Shown one piece after another: positions 11,421 through 21,738 of a DNA stretch of 64,000 nucleotides. The notes under the pieces are model-generated. The model made no database searches, was not told where the DNA came from, and saw only the letters and a program-made list of their open reading frames with translations. The stretch is from NCBI GenBank assembly GCA_002172915.1, contig NHBW01000006.1, positions 62,001 to 126,000 of the forward strand, read 5' to 3'. Made by a program: the position numbers and the translations under genes. Position 1 is the stretch's first letter; the number at the start of each line of letters is the position of its first letter. The stretch comes from Hyphomonas sp. TMED17. Lineage in GTDB: Bacteria; Pseudomonadota; Alphaproteobacteria; Caulobacterales; Hyphomonadaceae.

Positions 11421-12413
11421 TTAATCCACAATTTCGTTCGCCGCGGTTTTCGGACTTTGCAAACGTCCGATACGCCTGACTTCCCACCTCAGCTCCACAC
11501 CGGAATCGGCGTATACGCGGGCGCGAACGAGCTCGCCAAGAGCTTCGATATCGGACGCGCTGGCTGCGCCGGTATTGATCAGAAAATTACAATGCTTTTC
11601 GCTCACTTGAGCGCCGCCAACCCGCAATCCACGACACCCTGCGGCATCTATCAGTTTCCAGCTTGAGCACGCATTCGGCGTCCCTGGCGGATCGGGGTTC
11701 GCAAACGTCGACCCGCCTGTTTTTTCACGGATAGGCTGTGTCTCGGCACGCGTGTTCTGATGACTAACGATCTGGGCCTGCAACAGCTCCGGGTCGGACC
11801 AACCGGCTCCCATTAGCGACAGCCCTGTGATAATCACATCCTCGGGGAAATCGGTGTGCCGGTAAGAAAAGTTTATCTGGGGTGTCTTTCCGGACGCCTG
11901 CGGGCCAAAGAAGGTTACTTGTTCGCCTGAGCGGCTAATACCCTGAATCTCTAGCACGCAATCCTTCAATTCACGTCCGTAGCAGCCAGCATTGGTCCGG
12001 ACGGCACCGCCAATCGAACCGGGAATACCAGACAGGAACGATAATCCTTCAATACCGGCCTTTGCGGCCGTTTTCGCGACACTCAAATCAAGCGCGCCAG
12101 CCCGCACGTTTACGACCGGTTTGCCGGACTGTTCCGCAGCAGCGTCGACGCCGGCCCAATAGCGACCGACCAGTCGAATAACCACGCCCTCAAGACCACC
12201 ATCGCGAACGATTGTATTTGAACCGACGCCAAGCACCGTGACCGGCACGTCGGCTGGCAATTGCTTGAGAAAATCAGCGAGATCTTCGATATCTGCGGGA
12301 ATGAACAACAAATCAGCGGCGCCGCCGACCCGGAACCAAGTATAGGGCGCTAAAGCCGCATTAGCGATTAGCTTTCCACGAAGGCGCTGAAGAGATTGCA
12401 TAAAACCCGGCAT
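11421..12413 (-). CDS. murB: UDP-N-acetylmuramate dehydrogenase
   Basis: FAD enzyme that reduces UDP-GlcNAc-enolpyruvate to UDP-MurNAc in the cytoplasm. The 330 residues show the FAD-binding [12 protein letters not shown] and [15 protein letters not shown], the catalytic serine region [13 protein letters not shown], and the late Glu in [11 protein letters not shown]. The start at 12413 has GGGAGA eight bases upstream. The cluster places it between murC and ddlB. Confidence 0.95.
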   Translation of the reverse strand: MPGFMQSLQRLRGKLIANAALAPYTWFRVGGAADLLFIPADIEDLADFLKQLPADVPVTVLGVGSNTIVRDGGLEGVVIRLVGRYWAGVDAAAEQSGKPVVNVRAGALDLSVAKTAAKAGIEGLSFLSGIPGSIGGAVRTNAGCYGRELKDCVLEIQGISRSGEQVTFFGPQASGKTPQINFSYRHTDFPEDVIITGLSLMGAGWSDPELLQAQIVSHQNTRAETQPIREKTGGSTFANPDPPGTPNACSSWKLIDAAGCRGLRVGGAQVSEKHCNFLINTGAASASDIEALGELVRARVYADSGVELRWEVRRIGRLQSPKTAANEIVD

Positions 12414-12472
12414 TCGATTTTCTCCCTAGCCGCCCACCCCTTTGAACGGGCATACGCATTGCTATAGCGACG

Positions 12473-13903
12473 TCAGACTTCGGCCAGTTGCGCCGCCAGC
12501 CCATTTGCCACCGCACTGATATTGCCCGCCCCCATGCAAACAATCATATCCCCGGGCTGGACCAGACTTTTCAATTGCGCCGGTAATGTCTCGATTTGGT
12601 CGACATAGAGCGCATGCTTATGGCCATGACCCGCGATACTCTGGGCAAGTGCCGCCCCATCAACCCCCTCGATCGGCGCCTCGCCCGCCGCAAAGACCGG
12701 CGTAATCACAGCAATGTCTGCTTCCCGAAAACATTCAGCGAAATCATCGTATAAATCCTTGAGTCGCGAGAACCGGTGTGGTTGCGACACGGCAATAATG
12801 CGGTTTGCCCCTTGCATTGCCCGCGCCGCTTTCAACACAGCTGTAATTTCCACCGGGTGATGGGCATAATCGTCAATCAACCGCACGGGGGCTGCGTCTG
12901 CAACCGGCGTATAAGTCCCGACAGGCGTAAACCGCCGTTTCACTCCGCCAAACGCCTTCAGCGCCATACGTATGTCATCCTCGCTAGCCCCGAGCTCAAG
13001 AGCGACCGCAATCGCCGCCAGCGCATTTGAGACATTATGTTCCCCGGCCATCGGCAGATAAATGTCGCTAATTTTTCGCATCTCCGACTGACCACGTCGC
13101 CGCACCAGAACATCGAACTCGACACCTGTTGCATCCGGCCTCAGCTCAATCGCGCGAATATCTGCCTGCCGATTAAAACCGTATGTCACGATCCGGCGGT
13201 CCGACACTCTGCTCACCATTGCCCCGACTTCAGGGTGATCGGTGCAAAGTACGCCAAAACCGTAAAATGGTATATTTCCGACATAGGTATCGAATGCCGC
13301 GCGCAGCACCTCCATCGAGCCATAATGCTCCATATGTTCGGGGTCCATATTCGTCACAATCGCGATTGTCGGCCTGATTTTCGTAAACGTCCCGTCGCTT
13401 TCGTCCGCCTCGAGAACGATCCAGTCGCCAGTACCTGCCTTGGCGTTGGAACCATAGGCATTAACAATACCGCCATTAATCACCGTCGGATCTAGCCCGG
13501 CACCATCGAGCAGGGCTGCCACCATACTGGTCGTCGTGGTTTTACCATGGGTTCCGGCAACAGCGACGGTCCATTTCAAACGGATGATTTCCGCCAGCAT
13601 ATCGGCCCGGCGGACGACCGGAATACCGGCCCGTCGAGCGGCGTCAACTTCGACATTCGAGTCCTTTATCGCCGATGAAATAATCACCGCACCGGCGCCA
13701 GCGAGATTTTCGGCACGATGTCCAATATGGACCGTCGCCCCCTTTTCTCGCAGCCGTTTGACATTGGCACTCTCATTCATGTCGCTGCCTTGCACCTGAT
13801 AGCCAAGATTGATCATGATTTCGGCAATACCCGACATGCCGATCCCGCCAATACCTACGAGGTGTGCGGGACCGAGGGGAAAAGGAGTAGGTGAGGATTT
13901 CAT
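12473..13903 (-). CDS. murC: UDP-N-acetylmuramate-L-alanine ligase
   Basis: Adds the first amino acid (L-Ala) to UDP-MurNAc. The 476 residues are the family length. The Rossmann-like N domain begins LVGIGGIGMSGIAEIM, the ATP loop is GTHGKTTTTSMV, and the C domain has IDDYAHHPVEI and ISQPHRFSR-type motifs. I chose the ATG at 13903 because MKSSPTPFPLGPAHLVGIGG fits the family; TTG 13945 and ATG 13942 are in frame but add non-homologous residues. It sits 89 bases after murG. Confidence 0.95.
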   Translation of the reverse strand: MKSSPTPFPLGPAHLVGIGGIGMSGIAEIMINLGYQVQGSDMNESANVKRLREKGATVHIGHRAENLAGAGAVIISSAIKDSNVEVDAARRAGIPVVRRADMLAEIIRLKWTVAVAGTHGKTTTTSMVAALLDGAGLDPTVINGGIVNAYGSNAKAGTGDWIVLEADESDGTFTKIRPTIAIVTNMDPEHMEHYGSMEVLRAAFDTYVGNIPFYGFGVLCTDHPEVGAMVSRVSDRRIVTYGFNRQADIRAIELRPDATGVEFDVLVRRRGQSEMRKISDIYLPMAGEHNVSNALAAIAVALELGASEDDIRMALKAFGGVKRRFTPVGTYTPVADAAPVRLIDDYAHHPVEITAVLKAARAMQGANRIIAVSQPHRFSRLKDLYDDFAECFREADIAVITPVFAAGEAPIEGVDGAALAQSIAGHGHKHALYVDQIETLPAQLKSLVQPGDMIVCMGAGNISAVANGLAAQLAEV

Positions 13904-13992
13904 CGTTACAAAAGGCTCAAAAGTGAGAGTTAAACCGGACATCAAATTGCATTATACGCTGAGACGTTAATATCTGACTCGCGGCCATAACG

Positions 13993-15090
13993 TCAGTCTG
14001 CGACTGCATTTAACATGTTTTCCACTGCATCGGCTAAAACTGAGGCCGCATTAAGACGCCCGGCCTTGCCCGCCGCTGCTGCCATATCCTGCAATTTTGT
14101 TGAATCTGGCAATAAGCGCGAAAGCCGGGTGCCGAGGACATCCGCGGTCAAACCGTCTTCCGCAAAAATCTCGGCAGCCCCGAGATCACGAAGCCCCTCC
14201 GCATTCGCTGTCTGATGGTTATTCATGGCAATTTTTAACGGTATTAGAAGCGACGGGCGCCCGATCGCGGCGATCTCGCTGACGGTGCCGGCACCAGATC
14301 GCGCGATAACAAGATGAGACCGGGCAATCTGTTCGGGCATATCGTCGAAAAATGGCCGCAGATCGGCCCGAATACCGGCCCGCTCATAGACGGCAGCTAC
14401 TTGTTCGATCTGCTCAGGCCGAACCTGCTGGACCACATTTAGACGTGACCGCAGCGACGCATCCAGATGGATAGATATCGCTTCGGGAATGACATCCCCG
14501 AGAATGCGCGCACCCTGACTGCCGCCGGTAATAAAAACACGAAGCATTTCGCCGGGGTCGGGATAAGCTGTCCCGGCAACTTCAACCACACTTGGTCTGA
14601 CCGGGTTTCCGACTGTGAGATGCGATAGACCTGCCGGCAGTAAATCCAGTCTCGAAAACCCCGACGCAACAATACTGGCAGCGCGGGAAAACACCCGATT
14701 GACGCGTCCGAGAACGGCATTTTGCTCGTGCACGATAATCGGAATACCGAGCCGCTTGGCCGCACCCAATGCCGGATAGGCCGGATAACCCCCAAAACCG
14801 GCCACAAAAGTCGGCCGCTGCTGCTTGAACCGCCGCAGCGCCATCGCCTGTCCTGCCCATAATTTCAAAAGGATTGAAAGCAGCGTCCAAGGTCGTCGCA
14901 AATTTGGACTGGCCGCCTCGACTTCCAGCTTCCAGTCAGCCGGGAACTGGTCGGCATAACTGAGGCCGCGAACGTCACTGATAAGGCCAACATCCCAACC
15001 ACGCGATTTCATTTCGGTAGCAAAAGCCGAAGCTGGAAACATGTGTCCGCCAGTGCCACCGGCCGCAATGATCATGAGCGGTTTCGCCAT
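13993..15090 (-). CDS. murG: Lipid II synthase (GlcNAc transferase) MurG
   Basis: GT28 glycosyltransferase that adds GlcNAc to lipid I at the inner face of the membrane. The 365 residues show the Gly loop IIAAGGTGGHMFPA at the N terminus, VAGFGGYPAYPALGAAK in the acceptor domain and the donor-site VIARSGAGTVSEIAAIGRP near residue 270. The ATG at 15090 overlaps the ftsW stop by one base (TAATG), which argues for it over the more upstream in-frame start at 15108. Confidence 0.96.
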   Translation of the reverse strand: MAKPLMIIAAGGTGGHMFPASAFATEMKSRGWDVGLISDVRGLSYADQFPADWKLEVEAASPNLRRPWTLLSILLKLWAGQAMALRRFKQQRPTFVAGFGGYPAYPALGAAKRLGIPIIVHEQNAVLGRVNRVFSRAASIVASGFSRLDLLPAGLSHLTVGNPVRPSVVEVAGTAYPDPGEMLRVFITGGSQGARILGDVIPEAISIHLDASLRSRLNVVQQVRPEQIEQVAAVYERAGIRADLRPFFDDMPEQIARSHLVIARSGAGTVSEIAAIGRPSLLIPLKIAMNNHQTANAEGLRDLGAAEIFAEDGLTADVLGTRLSRLLPDSTKLQDMAAAAGKAGRLNAASVLADAVENMLNAVAD

Positions 15091-16229
15091 TATCCCAATC
15101 CCTTCCATGCTGACGGACTGCGCCGCAGCAGCGCCAGCGCGAAGCCAAACGTCAAAGCAGTCGCCAGTATCGACGTACCGCCATAAGACACAAAAGGTAA
15201 GGTCATACCCTTTGGTGGTATCAAACTAATATTGACCGCGATATTGATCGCAGCCTGCAGGCCAAACAGGGCAAATAAACCTGCCACGGCGGCTTTTGCA
15301 TCAATCGCCTTGAGCCGAGCCGCCAGCCGCAGGCCACGCCAGATGATGAATGCGTAAATTGCAATCAGGGCCAGTGCCGAAATGAAGCCGAACTCCTCGC
15401 TCATAACAGCGTAGATAAAATCATTATGTGCCTCTGGCAGATTCCTCTTAACCTGTCCCTCGCCCGGGCCAACACCGAAAAGTCCGCCACGTTTTATGGC
15501 CTCAAGCGACCGTCCGATCTGATCCGTGCCACTCTCATCGGCAAACAGGAAACGATGAACCCGGCTACGCACATATTCCAGACTGGAATACAGCACGACC
15601 GAGACGATCATCCCGCTACCAAACAGCCCGGCTGCCCAGCGCCAGGATATTCCGGACACAAAAAACATGATTATGAATGCAGCCGTCAGCAAGGCTGACT
15701 GCCCGACATCCGGCTGCGTTAGCAGGAATGTCAACGTCAAGACCAGCAAACCAACCGCCATAGAAGTCCACGGAACGCCGGTATATTGGCGGCGCTGTTC
15801 CAATAGCCATGTGGCGGTCACGATCAGAGCAGGCTTGACGAATTCCGTTGGTTGCAACGAAAATCCGAATAAGCGGAACCATCTCTGGGCCCCTTTTACT
15901 TCATAGCCAAACGCCGGAATCAGCGCCAGCAACATGAGTGATGCGAGAAAAACGATAATCGCGAGACGGCGGATCCAGAGATGCGGTAAAACAGACACCG
16001 CCAAAATAATTATCAGGCCGAGTAGCGCGAAAATAGCCTGGCGTTCAACGAAGAAATACGGGTTGGAATAACCAAGACGTTCAGCCGCCGGAGGTCCCGC
16101 TGCAAGGCTCATGATCAAGCCAATGATAAGCAAGCTGGCACTGGCAGCCAGAAGCGGCCAGTCGAGTTCTCGCCGCCAGTCATTCAACATCGCACCAAAG
16201 TCGCGAAGCCTGCTGACAAATTCCGACAT
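15090..16229 (-). CDS. ftsW: Peptidoglycan polymerase FtsW
   Basis: SEDS-family glycosyltransferase that polymerises septal glycan with FtsI. The 379 residues are mostly transmembrane (about ten helices), with SEDS motifs such as RSLEAIKRGGLFGVGPGEG in the large periplasmic loop, DFIYAVMSEEFGF, and the C-terminal LPFVSYGGTS. The ATG at 16229 follows a good AGGGGC site; an ATG at 16253 would overlap murD and is less likely. murG is coupled downstream. Confidence 0.95.
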   Translation of the reverse strand: MSEFVSRLRDFGAMLNDWRRELDWPLLAASASLLIIGLIMSLAAGPPAAERLGYSNPYFFVERQAIFALLGLIIILAVSVLPHLWIRRLAIIVFLASLMLLALIPAFGYEVKGAQRWFRLFGFSLQPTEFVKPALIVTATWLLEQRRQYTGVPWTSMAVGLLVLTLTFLLTQPDVGQSALLTAAFIIMFFVSGISWRWAAGLFGSGMIVSVVLYSSLEYVRSRVHRFLFADESGTDQIGRSLEAIKRGGLFGVGPGEGQVKRNLPEAHNDFIYAVMSEEFGFISALALIAIYAFIIWRGLRLAARLKAIDAKAAVAGLFALFGLQAAINIAVNISLIPPKGMTLPFVSYGGTSILATALTFGFALALLRRSPSAWKGLG

Positions 16230-16239
16230 CGCCAAGCCC

Positions 16240-17664
16240 CTAAAGCGCGGCAACGGGCGCGATATCCGTCTTTTCGGTCAGATTTGCGACCTCGTTTTTA
16301 AAGACATCACCACGCGCTTCGAAATCCTTGAACTGGTCGAAACTCGCGCAAGCGGGCGACAGCAGGACGATCGGATCCTTTTCGCCTGACTGTCGGGCAG
16401 CAGCAAACGCCGCTCTTACGGCGACATCAAGCGTTTCGCACTCGGTTAACGGGACTTTACCTGTCAAATGCTTCTTAAATGCCTGACTGCTTTCTCCGAT
16501 CAGATAGGCCCGTTCGACACGTCCCAGATAAGCATCAAGCGGGGCGATCCCTTCTGCTTTGGCAACCCCGCCAACAATCCAGTGGACCCGCGGCCAGGTT
16601 CGCAGAGCCTGCTCGGTCGCCTGCGCATTTGTCGCTTTCGAGTCATTTATGAAGACAACATCATCAATCACATCGACACGCTCGAGTCTGTGGGCGAGGC
16701 CGGGGAAACTCTGAAGGCCCGCCATTATTCGGGCGGCTGAAACCCCGAGCGCCCGACAGGCAGCATAGGCTGCGGACGCATTCTGGAAATTATGCCGTCC
16801 CGGTAAAGCTGGCGCCGAAGCCAGATTACCAACTTTCATCGCACTGACACCGGTACTATCATAAAGATGACCGCTAACGGCGCTAATCCCACCGGCGAGA
16901 CCAAACTCGGCTGAAACCGGAATGACATGCGCCTGACCCGGCCTGGAATTCCCCATTGCGATACTCTGTGTGACAGGGTCATCAATCCCGACAATCGCAA
17001 CATCACGTGCGGTCTGATTGGCGAAAATCTTCAGTTTGGCATCAATATATCCCGCCATGCCGCCATGTCTTGATAGATGGTCAGGTGATATGTTCAGCAG
17101 GACCGAGACATCGCAATGCAGCTTGTTGCAAAGGTCGAGCTGATAGGAAGACACTTCAATAACATAAACCGCCTTGGGCTCGGGCGCCGCGAGTTCGAGC
17201 ACACCGGTTCCGATATTACCGCCAATCCTGACATCGAGACCGGCCTCGGCGAGAATATGCCCGATCAGACTGGTTGTCGTCGACTTCCCGTTGGTCCCGG
17301 TAATGCCAATCACTTTGGGGCGGTCAGCCGCAGGAATGTCTTTCAGGGCCGAAGCAAACAATTCCATATCGCCGATTACTGGCACGCCTGCTTTGTCGGC
17401 ACGCCGGACCATGCGGTGAGGCTCGGGATATTTAAATGGAATCCCGGGCGACAGGACAAGCGCGGCAAAAATCCCCCAGTCCCGTTCATCAAGATTGACG
17501 ACATTAATCCCGAGCGATGCCGCCTTACTGCGCGCTGCCGCGCCATCATCCCAGGCATAAACCTTTGCCCCGCCTGCCATCAGCGCGCGCGCCGCCGCCA
17601 GACCACTTCGGCCAAGTCCGTAAACGGCGACATTGCGTCCAGAGTATTCTGTTACTGTAATCAT
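16240..17664 (-). CDS. murD: UDP-N-acetylmuramoyl-L-alanine-D-glutamate ligase
   Basis: Adds D-Glu to UDP-MurNAc-L-Ala. The 474 residues show the N-terminal UDP-binding VAVYGLGRSGLAAARAL, the ATP loop GITGTNGKSTTTSLIG (about residue 115), LNISPDHLSRHGG, and the C-domain FINDSKATNAQATEQAL. It sits between mraY and ftsW with short gaps of 7 and 10 bases, so it is probably part of one transcript. Confidence 0.96.
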   Translation of the reverse strand: MITVTEYSGRNVAVYGLGRSGLAAARALMAGGAKVYAWDDGAAARSKAASLGINVVNLDERDWGIFAALVLSPGIPFKYPEPHRMVRRADKAGVPVIGDMELFASALKDIPAADRPKVIGITGTNGKSTTTSLIGHILAEAGLDVRIGGNIGTGVLELAAPEPKAVYVIEVSSYQLDLCNKLHCDVSVLLNISPDHLSRHGGMAGYIDAKLKIFANQTARDVAIVGIDDPVTQSIAMGNSRPGQAHVIPVSAEFGLAGGISAVSGHLYDSTGVSAMKVGNLASAPALPGRHNFQNASAAYAACRALGVSAARIMAGLQSFPGLAHRLERVDVIDDVVFINDSKATNAQATEQALRTWPRVHWIVGGVAKAEGIAPLDAYLGRVERAYLIGESSQAFKKHLTGKVPLTECETLDVAVRAAFAAARQSGEKDPIVLLSPACASFDQFKDFEARGDVFKNEVANLTEKTDIAPVAAL

Positions 17665-17671
17665 ACTCTTT

Positions 17672-18865
17672 CTACCTCAGTTTCAGCGTCGATAAGCCCA
17701 GCAGGGCAAACAGGATTGAAAGGATCCAGAACCGAGTCACAATATGTGTCTCGGGCCAGTTTTTCTTCTGAAAATGGTGATGAAGCGGGGCCATCAAAAA
17801 GATCCGCTGACCGGTTCCGGTAAATCGTTTTGTCAGCTTGAACCAGCTCACCTGCAGCATTACCGACAAGGCTTCGAGAACGAAAAGTCCGCCAATAATC
17901 GCCAGCGCAAATTCATGTTTGACCGCGACCGCGACGACCCCGATCATCCCGCCGAGTCCGAGCGAACCGGTATCTCCCATAAACACCCGCGCCGGATAGG
18001 CATTATACCATAGAAAGCCGAGGCCGGCGCCAATCATCGCGCCAAGGAGAACGGCGAGCTCGCCAGTGCCCGGTGTGAATTGAATACCGAGATAATCAGC
18101 GAAAACAAAGTTACCTGTCAGATAGGCGATCACAGCATAAGCGCTGGCCGCAAGAATCATCGGGACAATAGCCAGCCCGTCAAGGCCATCGGTAAAATTC
18201 ACAGCATTGGCCGAACCAACCACGACAATCATTGCAAACAGAACAAAGAAGCCACCGAGAGGTATGAAATAGTCATTGACGAAAGGCACTGCGACGCCGC
18301 CTGAGAAATTCGGCTCGTTCGGCTGCATAGATGTTTCTGCAGCCAGGCTCGCAATCCACTGCGCAACAGAATTGAAGTCCCCCCAATCAGCGTGGCCCAG
18401 GGGCGTATGGGCGCCATGCAGACCCATTATAAGAGCCCCGGCAATTGCAGCGATCAGAAACTCCGCTCCCAAGCGAACACGCGCTGAAACACCATCGGCA
18501 CTTTGCTTTGCGACTTTGGCATAGTCATCCAGAAACCCGATCACCGCATATGATAGAGCGACTGCAAGTACGACCCAGACATATGGATTTTGCAAGTCGG
18601 CAAACAAAACCGTACCGAGCAGGACGCCAATCCATATCATCAGACCGCCCATTGTCGGGGTACCCTGCTTGGATAGCTGGGCTTCCAGCGACAAATCCCG
18701 AATCGGTTGTCCCTTGCCCTGACGGACCGACAGAATCTTGATCAGACGGCCACCTGCGATCACTGCGAACAGAAATGCCGTTATCAGAGCCAGCCCAAAC
18801 CGGAACGTCAGAAAATTGAACAATCGGAGAAAACCGTCATCTGCGGCTAGCAACTCATAAAGCAT
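17672..18865 (-). CDS. mraY: Phospho-N-acetylmuramoyl-pentapeptide transferase
   Basis: Integral membrane enzyme that forms lipid I from UDP-MurNAc-pentapeptide and undecaprenyl phosphate. About ten membrane helices are visible. Key motifs are [20 protein letters not shown] (Asp-rich catalytic loop), [10 protein letters not shown], and the histidine loop [11 protein letters not shown]. At 397 residues it is longer than the E. coli enzyme (360), mainly through a periplasmic insertion around residues 145-190. I recall such insertions in alphaproteobacterial MraY. It overlaps murF by 11 bases. Confidence 0.96.
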   Translation of the reverse strand: MLYELLAADDGFLRLFNFLTFRFGLALITAFLFAVIAGGRLIKILSVRQGKGQPIRDLSLEAQLSKQGTPTMGGLMIWIGVLLGTVLFADLQNPYVWVVLAVALSYAVIGFLDDYAKVAKQSADGVSARVRLGAEFLIAAIAGALIMGLHGAHTPLGHADWGDFNSVAQWIASLAAETSMQPNEPNFSGGVAVPFVNDYFIPLGGFFVLFAMIVVVGSANAVNFTDGLDGLAIVPMILAASAYAVIAYLTGNFVFADYLGIQFTPGTGELAVLLGAMIGAGLGFLWYNAYPARVFMGDTGSLGLGGMIGVVAVAVKHEFALAIIGGLFVLEALSVMLQVSWFKLTKRFTGTGQRIFLMAPLHHHFQKKNWPETHIVTRFWILSILFALLGLSTLKLR

Positions 18866-20306
18866 TCAAATCACCCACAGCCGGAACCCCGCTGCCCTTT
18901 ATTGTTTGATCCCGTTTCGATTGCCCCCAATCGATCAGGCGGCCCGCAAGGCGTGCCATTCCTGAGGCGTTAGACCCCTTAAGCATGAAAAGGTCCCCGT
19001 CCTGCAGAACGGATTTTATCTCATTGTCGAGATCGTCGGCGCGCTCGGCAAACACCGTCAAAATATGATCGGGCAGTCGGTCTTTCAGCGACCCAAAGCC
19101 GCGCCCTGTCAGAAAAACCAAATCAGCGCCGGATGCCACAATCGGCCCGGCCAGAGCGAGGTGCTCGGCGTCCGAATGGGCGCCGACCTCGAGCATTTCG
19201 CCCAATGCCAGAATTCGACGACCGCTGGTTGGCCGCATCGAAAACGCGGCCAGTGCCGCGCGCATGCTTTCGGGATTCGCATTATAGGCATCATCAACCA
19301 GCGTCGCCCGGCCGCCGCCTGCCAGCATCAGTGTTTCGGCCGTTCCGCGCCCGGTCGGCAAACGATAAGTCGCCAAAGCCTCCGCCGCTTGCACCGGATC
19401 AATATTGGTCCCGGCCGTGCAGGCAAGCATAGCAGCGCCAACATTGTCAGCCCAATGCGCGCCAACGGCTGGCAAATCAACCTCAAGGCTCTGATCGCGC
19501 AGACAAAGCGAAACCGAACTTTTTACACCATCTGTCTGGTAATCGAGAACCCGGCTATCGCACTGCGTCCCATGCCCGAATGTCAATTTCGTTGCGCTTG
19601 GCTGATGCTGTCCAGCCCGCTCCGCGAGCAAATCGGCAAATGTATCATCAGCTGGCACAACGGCGACACCGGATGCCACCAACCCGGAATAAATCTGTGC
19701 TTTTTCTTCCGCCACAGCCTGAAGATTTCCGAGCCCTTCAAGGTGCGCCGGGGCAATCTTAGTCACCATTGCCGTATGTGGAGCGATAAGCTCTGATCGC
19801 GGCGCAATTTCACCCGGCGTCGACATACCGACTTCAAACACGGCAAATTCGGTGTCACGTGGCATCCGCGCCAGCGTCAATGGTACGCCCCACTGATTGT
19901 TAAAACTTTTCTCTGACCAGTGCGCGCGGCCTTGCGCTTTAAAGATTGTGGCGATCATATCTTTAACACTGGTTTTTCCGACCGAACCGGTAACGGCAAC
20001 CCGATAGCATCCGCTCGCCCGCTCCCGCGCCGCACGCGCAAGATCGCTCAAGCCCTGCAAAACGTCAGGAACAATTATATTGGCTCCGCCTTCGATCGGA
20101 CGCGACACCAATGCCGCACTTGCACCGGCAGCGAAGGCGGCAGCAACGAAATCATGGCCGTCTCTGACGTCCTGCAGCGCAATAAACAGATCGCCCGGCT
20201 TCAGGTTTCTGGAGTCGATCGATACGCCGGTAACCGAAAACGCGGCAGTGGCCCGTCCGCCCGTCGCATCGACAATCTCGGCTGACGTCCACAAGGCTTC
20301 AGACAT
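18855..20306 (-). CDS. murF: UDP-MurNAc-tripeptide D-alanyl-D-alanine ligase
   Basis: Adds the D-Ala-D-Ala dipeptide to complete the stem peptide. The 483 residues have the N-terminal UDP-binding domain ([20 protein letters not shown]), the ATP loop [14 protein letters not shown], and the C domain with [16 protein letters not shown]. The ATG at 20306 is preceded by GGAGGTGATC, the best ribosome site in the cluster, and overlaps the end of murE by 8 bases; the frame is open to 20390 but those residues are basic and not homologous. Confidence 0.95.
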   Translation of the reverse strand: MSEALWTSAEIVDATGGRATAAFSVTGVSIDSRNLKPGDLFIALQDVRDGHDFVAAAFAAGASAALVSRPIEGGANIIVPDVLQGLSDLARAARERASGCYRVAVTGSVGKTSVKDMIATIFKAQGRAHWSEKSFNNQWGVPLTLARMPRDTEFAVFEVGMSTPGEIAPRSELIAPHTAMVTKIAPAHLEGLGNLQAVAEEKAQIYSGLVASGVAVVPADDTFADLLAERAGQHQPSATKLTFGHGTQCDSRVLDYQTDGVKSSVSLCLRDQSLEVDLPAVGAHWADNVGAAMLACTAGTNIDPVQAAEALATYRLPTGRGTAETLMLAGGGRATLVDDAYNANPESMRAALAAFSMRPTSGRRILALGEMLEVGAHSDAEHLALAGPIVASGADLVFLTGRGFGSLKDRLPDHILTVFAERADDLDNEIKSVLQDGDLFMLKGSNASGMARLAGRLIDWGQSKRDQTIKGSGVPAVGDLNAL

Positions 20307-21738
20307 GATCACCTCCGCGCAGAGCCGCAAGCGCAGTCTCTTGATCGCTAAACGGAATAATCTGATAACCAATAATCTGGCCAGTTTCATGCCCTTTACC
20401 GGCGATTAACAAAGTGTCCCCGCTGCGCAGATCGCGAATGGCGGATGTGATAGCCTCGCCCCGGTCGGCGACCTCCAAGCCGCCCGGAACGGCCGACAAG
20501 ATCTGCCGGCGAATGGCCGCCGGATCTTCGGTTCTCGGATTGTCGTCGGTAACAATAACGAGATCGGCATGCTTGGCCGCAACCGCCCCCATTTGAGACC
20601 GTTTTCCTTTATCGCGATCACCGCCGCAACCGATTATGACAATGAGCCGGCCCGCAGTGTGCGGACGGGCCGCCCGGATCAAAACGTCAAGGCCGGCAGC
20701 CGTATGAGCATAATCAACAAAAACGGCACCACCCGCGCTCGAACGACCAACATATTCCAGCCGCCCCTTCACGGGCTCAAGCGCCGACAAACCTTTAATT
20801 GTCGTGGGCAGATCAAGTCCCGAAGCCAGCGCCAGTGCTGCCGCCATCAATGCATTCAATGCCTGAAACTCGCCGATCAATGGCAGATCAACCTGGCCGG
20901 ACTGGCCCTTCCATGAAAAGAACAGGCGCTGCCCGGTCTGTCGCGGCATTAATTCATTTATCTTGAGGTCATGCCCCCGCCACCCAACTGAAACGACGTT
21001 GAGTCCAGCCTGTTGCGACACGGATGTCATAATTTCATTCTCGTCACTATCGGCATTTATTACCGCGTCCGCCCCGGCTGCAGCGAGTTCGGAAAATAGA
21101 CGCAGCTTGGCTTGCCGATACTCATCCATCGTCTGGTGATAATCGAGATGATCCTGGGTCAGATTGGTAAATGCGACAGCCGATAATGTGACGGCATCCA
21201 GCCGGTATTGCGACAGACCGTGAGATGACGCCTCCATTGCAACATGGCTGACCTTGTCCGCCACCAATTGCGCAAGCGTTGCATGAATAGCAACCGGGTC
21301 GGGGGTCGTATGACCAAGATCGACATGACCGGATGGGCCGATCGCGCCAAGTGTTCCCATTGATGCCGCTCGAATACCTGCCGAGGACCAGATCTGGCGC
21401 AGAAAATCAACCGTCGAACTTTTGCCATTTGTGCCAGTTACCGCGACAATTTTTTCAGGCTGTGCGCGATAGAACCGCGCCGCCGCCCGGGCGAGCTCGA
21501 GCCGTGGCTCATCGACATTAATGGTCGTGACAGCGAGATCGGGAAGCTCATTCCCGACAACCGCAATAGCGCCGGCTTCGATCGCATTAGGTGCAAACCG
21601 ACGACCATCAGCGGCCACCCCCTGCAGCGCTGCAAAAACAAAACCCGGCCGCACTGCCCGACTATCGGCCGTAATACCCGTTACCAGACCATCACCCGCT
21701 TCATCGACGAGACCAGGAAACAATTCGGAGAGTCTCAC
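20299..21738 (-). CDS. murE: UDP-MurNAc-L-Ala-D-Glu:meso-diaminopimelate ligase
   Basis: Adds the third stem amino acid. The 479 residues show ITADSRAVRPGFVFAAL, the ATP loop VTGTNGKSSTVDFL and, around residue 400, DDNPRTEDPAAIR. The DNPR motif marks enzymes that select meso-diaminopimelate rather than lysine, so the wall is DAP-type. The start is a GTG whose bases overlap the ftsI TGA (GTGA). Confidence 0.95.
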   Translation of the reverse strand: MRLSELFPGLVDEAGDGLVTGITADSRAVRPGFVFAALQGVAADGRRFAPNAIEAGAIAVVGNELPDLAVTTINVDEPRLELARAAARFYRAQPEKIVAVTGTNGKSSTVDFLRQIWSSAGIRAASMGTLGAIGPSGHVDLGHTTPDPVAIHATLAQLVADKVSHVAMEASSHGLSQYRLDAVTLSAVAFTNLTQDHLDYHQTMDEYRQAKLRLFSELAAAGADAVINADSDENEIMTSVSQQAGLNVVSVGWRGHDLKINELMPRQTGQRLFFSWKGQSGQVDLPLIGEFQALNALMAAALALASGLDLPTTIKGLSALEPVKGRLEYVGRSSAGGAVFVDYAHTAAGLDVLIRAARPHTAGRLIVIIGCGGDRDKGKRSQMGAVAAKHADLVIVTDDNPRTEDPAAIRRQILSAVPGGLEVADRGEAITSAIRDLRSGDTLLIAGKGHETGQIIGYQIIPFSDQETALAALRGGDHV